From the NCBI RefSeq assembly GCF_003576475.1, contig NZ_QWGR01000005.1, forward strand, positions 248,001-312,000: a stretch of 64,000 nucleotides of DNA, given 5' to 3'. This document shows, one piece after another, positions 59,077 to 64,000 of this stretch (positions are counted from its first letter, which is position 1; the number at the start of each line of letters is the position of its first letter). This stretch comes from Maribellus luteus. GTDB taxonomy: Bacteria > Bacteroidota > Bacteroidia > Bacteroidales > Prolixibacteraceae. Under the pieces are notes generated by a model that was given only the letters and a program-made list of their open reading frames with translations, ran no database searches and had not been told where the DNA came from. The translations under genes and the position numbers were made by a program.

Positions 59077-59997
59077 ATGAAACGAATTTTTGGAATCTTA
59101 TTTTTGGGCTTAGCCGTGTTTTTGTTTGCGTGCAACAACGACGACACCAACACACCAACACCGGATGACGAACTTCTGGCGGAGAAATCGGCGCAGGTTA
59201 CTTTGAACGAAGTTAAAATAGAAGCTGCCACTACCGAATCGGAATACGAGGTGGAATTTTTTGCCAATATGGAAGGACAACTCACCCGCTGGTGGCGTTT
59301 TGGCAACCGCTTTCAATGGAATCAGAAACTCAGGTACAAAGCCAGCCACTGTCCCAATGTTTCCATTGGCATGCAAGGCGAGGAAGACTACCCAAAAACG
59401 CTTACACTTGATTATGGCGACAGTACCGTTCTTCGGAACGGAAAAGTTCTGAGCGGAATCATTGAAATTTACATTTCGGCTCCGCGCTATACACAAGACT
59501 TCGAAAAAACAGTAACGTACACCAACTTCACGGTTGATTCGGTCACCATCAACGGTTATACATCCATCATCGTCGACAAGGTAGATACGATGTTCCGTCA
59601 GCACATTTCGGAACTTACCTTTACACTGGCCGATGGCACCGTAATTGAAAGGTTGTCGGAACGCACCTGGCAATGGCTCGCAGGCATGGACACTGAAGAT
59701 AATCAGAGCGACGACGTAATAATAATTACAGGCGGCGCCACGGCAAGCATGACCAAAGACGGAGTGACTGACACGTACACAAAAGAAATTATCAATCCGC
59801 TAAAAAAAGTGTACGACTGCCGCCACATTGTAGAAGGAACCATTACCATTACACTGAACGGCACGTTGATAAGTACACTGGATTACGGAAACGGCGAGTG
59901 CGACGAAGTGGCCACAATGACCGACAGCGAAGGCAATGTACGGGAAATGGACCTGGCAAAACATCAATTCAGAAACAAGCATCAATCCGGTAAATAA
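59077..59997 (+). CDS. Unrecognised lipoprotein
   Basis: 306 residues with a lipoprotein signal (MKRIFGILFLGLAVFLFAC, lipobox LFAC, followed by NNDD). The mature part is beta-rich with no domain I recognise: repeated strands such as TEYTNFT-like YTNFTVDSVTING, GTVIERLSERTWQW, and a conserved-looking Cys pair (YDCRHIVEGTITI and GNGECDEV). The NNDD after the lipid Cys would favour surface or outer-membrane sorting in Bacteroidota, but this is weak. A terminator follows. Confidence 0.7.
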   Translation: MKRIFGILFLGLAVFLFACNNDDTNTPTPDDELLAEKSAQVTLNEVKIEAATTESEYEVEFFANMEGQLTRWWRFGNRFQWNQKLRYKASHCPNVSIGMQGEEDYPKTLTLDYGDSTVLRNGKVLSGIIEIYISAPRYTQDFEKTVTYTNFTVDSVTINGYTSIIVDKVDTMFRQHISELTFTLADGTVIERLSERTWQWLAGMDTEDNQSDDVIIITGGATASMTKDGVTDTYTKEIINPLKKVYDCRHIVEGTITITLNGTLISTLDYGNGECDEVATMTDSEGNVREMDLAKHQFRNKHQSGK

Positions 59998-60004
59998 GTA
60001 TATA

Positions 60005-60044
60005 AAAGAGTGCCCGGGAAGTAAACTTTCCGGGTGCTTTATTC
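60005..60044 (+). terminator. Rho-independent terminator of the lipoprotein gene
   Basis: GTGCCCGGGAAG (60010-60021) and CTTTCCGGGTGC (60026-60037) pair over 12 positions (three G-U) with a TAAA loop, followed by TTTATTCT, ten bases after the stop. Confidence 0.8.
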
Positions 60045-60091
60045 TGAATTCTGCTTTATCTTTGAAAAAACACCATTGATTAAAGGCCATT

Positions 60092-60583
60092 TTGACGCAA
60101 CAGGAATTTAAAGAGCTATTCGAATTGCATTTTGCCCAGGTTCGCAACTATGTTTTCTACCGTTCGGGAGACACCGAAATTGCTACCGACATTGCCCAGG
60201 AAACTTTTATGAAAGTGTGGGAAAAGAATGGGTCTTTTTCGGCAGACCGGATAACAGGCCTGCTTTATAAAATTGCCAACGATCTTTTTATCTCACACTA
60301 CCGAAAGGAGCAACGTTCTTTCCAGTTTTTTAAACACTACCGGCCCGAAGCAGAAACCCGCTCACCCGAGGATGAACTGGCTTTTGAACAGTTAAAAACC
60401 AGGTACGACAAGGCCTTGCAACACATGCAGGAGAACCAGCGAACGGTGTTTTTAATGAGCCGGGTTGAAAACCTGAAATACACCGAAATTGCCGAAATGT
60501 GCATGATCAGTGTAAAGGCAGTGGAAAAACGAATGAAAAAAGCACTTGAATACCTTCAGGTGAATTTGAAAGCCAATGAGTAA
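60092..60583 (+). CDS. FecI-like ECF sigma factor
   Basis: 163 residues from a TTG start (MTQQEFKELF). Region 2 includes RNYVFYRSGDTEIATDIAQE and region 4 LKYTEIAEMCMISVKAVEKR. It starts the sigma / FecR / TonB-receptor operon typical of Bacteroidota nutrient uptake, where a receptor signal through FecR frees the sigma factor. Confidence 0.92.
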   Translation: MTQQEFKELFELHFAQVRNYVFYRSGDTEIATDIAQETFMKVWEKNGSFSADRITGLLYKIANDLFISHYRKEQRSFQFFKHYRPEAETRSPEDELAFEQLKTRYDKALQHMQENQRTVFLMSRVENLKYTEIAEMCMISVKAVEKRMKKALEYLQVNLKANE

Positions 60584-61439
60584 CAAAAACATACATAGCG
60601 AAGATTCTTTGAACAACGAACATTCCTTTTTGGGGAAAGGAAAAATCGTCTGGGAAAAGTCGGATGCCGAAGTGTGGGCCGAACTGGAAAAGAAAATTTC
60701 AGCTCAACCGGCAGTAAAAACAATACCGCTTCGCTCCCAAATTTTCCGGTGGTCGGTGGCAGCAGTATTGCTGATTCTTGTTGGACTGGCAGGAATAGCG
60801 ACCTTTTATTCAAAAACCATTGGAACCCTGCCCGGAGAACACCTGATCGCTTTTTTGCCGGATGGTTCAAAAGTGGAACTAAATGCCAGCTCTACACTCA
60901 CTTATTATCCGTTAAGATGGAAACTGCAACGAAAACTTGATTTTGAGGGAGAAGGATTCTTCAATGTAAAAAAGGGTGAACAGTTTTTGGTGAAGTCGGC
61001 CAACGGAAGCACCCAGGTGCTGGGAACTTCGTTTAATATTTATGCGCGTGACGAAAACTACCGCGTTACCTGCCTGACAGGGAAAGTGAACGTTAGTACT
61101 TTATCGGGTGACCACATTGTGCTTTTGCCCAATAACCATGCAGAATTGGAAGAGGGAAAACTGGTAATGAAAAAGATGTTTAATCCGGAAAGGGCCATTG
61201 GCTGGACCAACAACCAGTTCTTTTTTGCAGGCCGCCCGTTAAAAGAAGTCATCGACGAAATTGAACGACAATATGCTGTTACCATAGAACTTGACCCTCA
61301 GTTAAATAATCGTAACTTTGGAAGCAATTTCTCAAAAAAGCCCAACGTTGAAGAAGTGCTGGGCCTTGTTTGCAAACCCATGAATCTTAAGTTTGTCAAA
61401 CAATCGGAAAACGTATACCGGATCGTTGATAAAAGTTAA
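60576..61439 (+). CDS. FecR-family anti-sigma factor
   Basis: 287 residues: cytoplasmic N-terminus (1-45), one membrane segment (about 55-75, WSVAAVLLILVGLAGIATFY), the FecR domain (about 85-190; LPDGSKVELNASSTLTYYPL, GEGFFNVKKGEQFLVKS) and a C-terminal DUF4974 (about 205-287) which resembles an STN domain. It holds the sigma factor and interacts with the receptor encoded next. It overlaps the sigma gene by eight bases. Confidence 0.95.
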   Translation: MSNKNIHSEDSLNNEHSFLGKGKIVWEKSDAEVWAELEKKISAQPAVKTIPLRSQIFRWSVAAVLLILVGLAGIATFYSKTIGTLPGEHLIAFLPDGSKVELNASSTLTYYPLRWKLQRKLDFEGEGFFNVKKGEQFLVKSANGSTQVLGTSFNIYARDENYRVTCLTGKVNVSTLSGDHIVLLPNNHAELEEGKLVMKKMFNPERAIGWTNNQFFFAGRPLKEVIDEIERQYAVTIELDPQLNNRNFGSNFSKKPNVEEVLGLVCKPMNLKFVKQSENVYRIVDKS

Positions 61440-63976
61440 TGCTAAAATCAGGTTGTCTGGGGATTTTGCTGCTGCTCGTGTTTCAATTAGCCGCGCAAAC
61501 GCCCGAAAGAATAAAAGTAACTGCCCGGAAAACCCCGCTGAATCAGGTACTGCTTGATTTAAAAGAAAGTTATGGCTTTCAGTTTGCCTTCGACAACGAC
61601 CTTCTTTCCCAATACCCGGTTTCAGCCAACCGCGAATTTAAAACGGCAGAAGAAACCCTTCGCTTTTTAATCAAAAACCTTCCGCTGGAGCTTGAAAAAT
61701 CCGACGATGTATTTCTGATCATCCCCCGGCAATCAGAACCCCAAACAACCAACACCCAAATCTCCGGCCAGGTACTGGAAGCTTTTACAAGCGAGCCTTT
61801 GCCTTTTTCCTACGTTTCGGTAAACCGGACTCCGGTACAAACCGACCGTAACGGGAACTTCAATTTTATTGCCTCCACCGACTCCAGTTTTACCCTGCGA
61901 ATATCGCACCTTGGCTACTTTGTTTACGACACGGTGGTTTCAAACAGCTTAAACCGGAGGTTCTTTTTAATGCCGCGCATTGAGAGCATTCGCGAAGTCA
62001 AGGTACGTGGCAACCCCATCGAAAAATCAACATTGATCGGCGACAAAGCTGGCTACATGAAGATCAACCACCAGATTGCTCCCATCCTGCCCGGCCACGG
62101 CGACAATTCTATTTTCAATTTATTGCGGTTAATGCCTGGAATTCTGGCCGCCGGCGAACAATCCAACAACCTGCTGATTTGGGGTGCCTACGAAGGGCAA
62201 AGCAAAATTCAGTTTGATGGTTTTACAGTTTTCGGACTAAAAAATTTCAACGATAACATCAGCGTAGTCAATCCTTTCATGGTAAAAAACATTGAAGTAA
62301 TGAAAGGCGGATACGAAGCCCGTTACGGCGACCGGGTGGGTGGAATTATTGACATTACCGCCAAAGACGGTTCGCTTCAAAAACCCGGTTTTATCCTGAA
62401 CATTAATTCCAACACCGTGAATACCATGGTACAAACACCCATTGGCAAAAGATCCTCGCTGATTGCAGCATACCGTCAAACTTATTATCCGCTGTACGAC
62501 CCGTCTGAACTCTCTTTTTTTACCCGCCGCCCCAGTGGCTCCGGAAAAGGCAACAACCCGGGACAAAACATCCTTTCATCTTCGGTTGATTTCAATGTAA
62601 AACCTGATTATGTGTTCCGCGATGCCAACCTGAAATTTTCGCACCGGCTAAAAAACAAGGCGCAATTCTCGCTCAGTTTATACGGCGGTGGCGACGATTT
62701 CAATTACAATATGGAAGGAGAAGTAGCAAGAACCATCATCACCCAGTCGGAAGGGGAAAAAAACCAGCAGATTGGAAGTTCGGCACAACTCAGCTATCCA
62801 TGGAACAACAGCAACGTTACCAATATAACAGCTGCCTATTCCTATTTTCAGCAGGAATTCTCTGAAAAAAATGAGCTTTACAATTCGCGCACCGATATTT
62901 TGAGAATCACGCGCCACTCGGATTCCGAGAATCAGGTGGATGAAGCCAGGGTCAACGCAGAACACACCTTTTCGTTCAGAGAAGGACATAAAGTGATCGC
63001 TGCGTTGGGAATGGTGCGAAACAGCGTGCAACTCAACCGGACTACACTCGAAACCAACACCTTGAATTACGACCGTTCCCTTTCGCGCCTGGTTGCCTAT
63101 GTTCAGGATGAACTACCGCTTGGCAGTATCCTGAAATTAAATGCAGGCGTACGAGCCAGCTATATCACCGATCCGGGGAAATGGTATGTCGATCCACGGG
63201 TATCGGCCTCGCTGAATGTTACCAAACAGCTCAAATTCAATGCTGCCTGGGGAATCTACCACCAGTTCCTGGTTAAAACAACCGTGGTGGATAGTCTGAA
63301 TAATTTCACCGACTTTTGGATCAATGCTGACGATGAGAATATTCCGGTGCTGGATGCAATGCACACGGTGGCCGGGCTGGCTTACAACCATAATGGATGG
63401 ACCGCCAGCATTGAAGGATATTACAAAACCACCAACGGATTGACGCGCTACTATGCCGAAAACAAACGTTTCGATGCCGGTTTTTATGAAGGCAAAGCCC
63501 GAACCTACGGAATGGATGTTTTCCTGAAAAAAGAATACAAACGCCACATGGCCTGGGTGTCTTATTCGTATTGCCAGGCCGAAGAGCATTTTCCTGTCTA
63601 TTGGCGGGAATACTATCTCCCGGCCCCGCAACAGCAAAAGCATGAGCTAAAACTGGCAGGAATCCTGAATTACAAATCCTTTTATTTTTCAAGCAGTTAT
63701 GTCTACGGATCGGGATTCGAGCGTTTTGACATTGAAACCGAGAGCGGGAAAAAACTGGATCAGCCCTACAAACGACTGGATGCATCGCTGGTTTACAAAT
63801 TCAAACCTGGCAAGGTGAAAGCCGAAGCAGGAATTTCCGTGTTGAATGTGCTCAATACGGATAACATCAAATATTCAAACCTCAGGCTAAGTTCTACCGA
63901 CGATCTGGATGTGGTGGGCGTTTATGCCGATGCCGTTTCCTTTACACCAGCCCTCTTTCTGAAGCTTGAATTCTGA
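61439..63976 (+). CDS. TonB-dependent transducer receptor with STN domain
   Basis: 845 residues: signal peptide (1-19), STN domain (about 22-95; RKTPLNQVLLDLKESYGFQF), carboxypeptidase-like domain (about 106-180), plug (about 205-310; NLLRLMPGILAAGEQSNNLL, IEVMKGGYEARYGDRVGGII) and 22-strand barrel, ending with LEF. The start overlaps the FecR stop (TAATG). STN plus FecR and sigma genes indicates a signalling receptor. No SusD gene lies within the remaining 24 bases, and the protein is shorter than SusC. Substrate unknown. Confidence 0.95.
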   Translation: MLKSGCLGILLLLVFQLAAQTPERIKVTARKTPLNQVLLDLKESYGFQFAFDNDLLSQYPVSANREFKTAEETLRFLIKNLPLELEKSDDVFLIIPRQSEPQTTNTQISGQVLEAFTSEPLPFSYVSVNRTPVQTDRNGNFNFIASTDSSFTLRISHLGYFVYDTVVSNSLNRRFFLMPRIESIREVKVRGNPIEKSTLIGDKAGYMKINHQIAPILPGHGDNSIFNLLRLMPGILAAGEQSNNLLIWGAYEGQSKIQFDGFTVFGLKNFNDNISVVNPFMVKNIEVMKGGYEARYGDRVGGIIDITAKDGSLQKPGFILNINSNTVNTMVQTPIGKRSSLIAAYRQTYYPLYDPSELSFFTRRPSGSGKGNNPGQNILSSSVDFNVKPDYVFRDANLKFSHRLKNKAQFSLSLYGGGDDFNYNMEGEVARTIITQSEGEKNQQIGSSAQLSYPWNNSNVTNITAAYSYFQQEFSEKNELYNSRTDILRITRHSDSENQVDEARVNAEHTFSFREGHKVIAALGMVRNSVQLNRTTLETNTLNYDRSLSRLVAYVQDELPLGSILKLNAGVRASYITDPGKWYVDPRVSASLNVTKQLKFNAAWGIYHQFLVKTTVVDSLNNFTDFWINADDENIPVLDAMHTVAGLAYNHNGWTASIEGYYKTTNGLTRYYAENKRFDAGFYEGKARTYGMDVFLKKEYKRHMAWVSYSYCQAEEHFPVYWREYYLPAPQQQKHELKLAGILNYKSFYFSSSYVYGSGFERFDIETESGKKLDQPYKRLDASLVYKFKPGKVKAEAGISVLNVLNTDNIKYSNLRLSSTDDLDVVGVYADAVSFTPALFLKLEF

Positions 63977-64000
63977 TCGGACGGTTCAGAAAACCATTGT

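Noticed and set aside
61439-63976. SusC of a polysaccharide utilisation locus
   Set aside because: The receptor is shorter than SusC, has an STN domain, and no SusD start is seen before the window ends; a plain FecA-type transducer is the safer call.

Overview
The window looks like a chromosomal segment of a Bacteroidota species, most likely a facultative or strict anaerobe of the Marinilabiliales/Prolixibacteraceae kind. The evidence is the TAnnTTTG-type -7 promoter elements, an ECF sigma / FecR / STN-TonB-receptor set, stand-alone carboxypeptidase-like regulatory domains, PafA-family proteins, many PQQ-like propellers and an NADH-linked [FeFe] hydrogenase. No rRNA, tRNA, CRISPR array, phage or insertion sequence was recognised. 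Assignments were made by eye from sequence motifs; no searches were run.

Layout. 1-14.0 kb (all reverse strand): a periplasmic redox cluster with four PQQ-like propeller proteins, an NHL-type propeller, a Tat-exported ferredoxin, a NapH-like polyferredoxin, a tiny Tat protein, and a diaphorase in which HydC (NuoE) and HydB (NuoF) are fused; a YhcG-type nuclease gene sits inside it, and a truncated SGNH hydrolase lies at the left edge. 14.1-18.3 kb: an ECF-transporter-like membrane protein fused to a THEP1-type NTPase, then typA. 18.6-21.4 kb: ECF sigma, anti-sigma-like and DUF4252 genes, then a DUF4143 ATPase. 21.6-29.8 kb: a reverse-strand operon of a periplasmic binding protein fused to a GcvH-like domain, HybA-like ferredoxin, HybB/NrfD-like quinone protein, a second membrane GcvH-like protein, a histidine kinase with heme-type motifs, a sigma54 response regulator and an archaemetzincin. 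30.4-32.6 kb: a further propeller lipoprotein and an EEP hydrolase.

32.6-43.1 kb holds a lysine-catabolic cluster: two saccharopine-dehydrogenase-family genes flank a 2-aminoadipate-semialdehyde dehydrogenase, a PcaF-type thiolase, a class III aminotransferase, two CoA-transferase subunits and a KamA-family radical SAM aminomutase. Read together they suggest an unusual route: lysine to 2-aminoadipate, then to 3-aminoadipate, 3-oxoadipate, 3-oxoadipyl-CoA, and finally succinyl-CoA plus acetyl-CoA.

43.1-52.8 kb holds housekeeping and transport genes (DUF5362, TauE/SafE, YeiH with a LysR regulator, TPR protein, YkgJ protein, AgcS symporter, an AT-rich membrane/HTH pair, EEP and alpha/beta hydrolases, O6-alkylguanine-DNA methyltransferase). 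52.9-56.4 kb is hydABC. 56.8-64 kb has a small carboxypeptidase-like domain protein, a PafA-family protein that appears to have lost its catalytic residues, a lipoprotein, and an ECF sigma / FecR / TonB-receptor operon.

The two best candidates for undescribed biology are the 3-aminoadipate lysine route (32.6-43.1 kb) and the GcvH-like/HybAB/heme-kinase module (22.2-29.8 kb).
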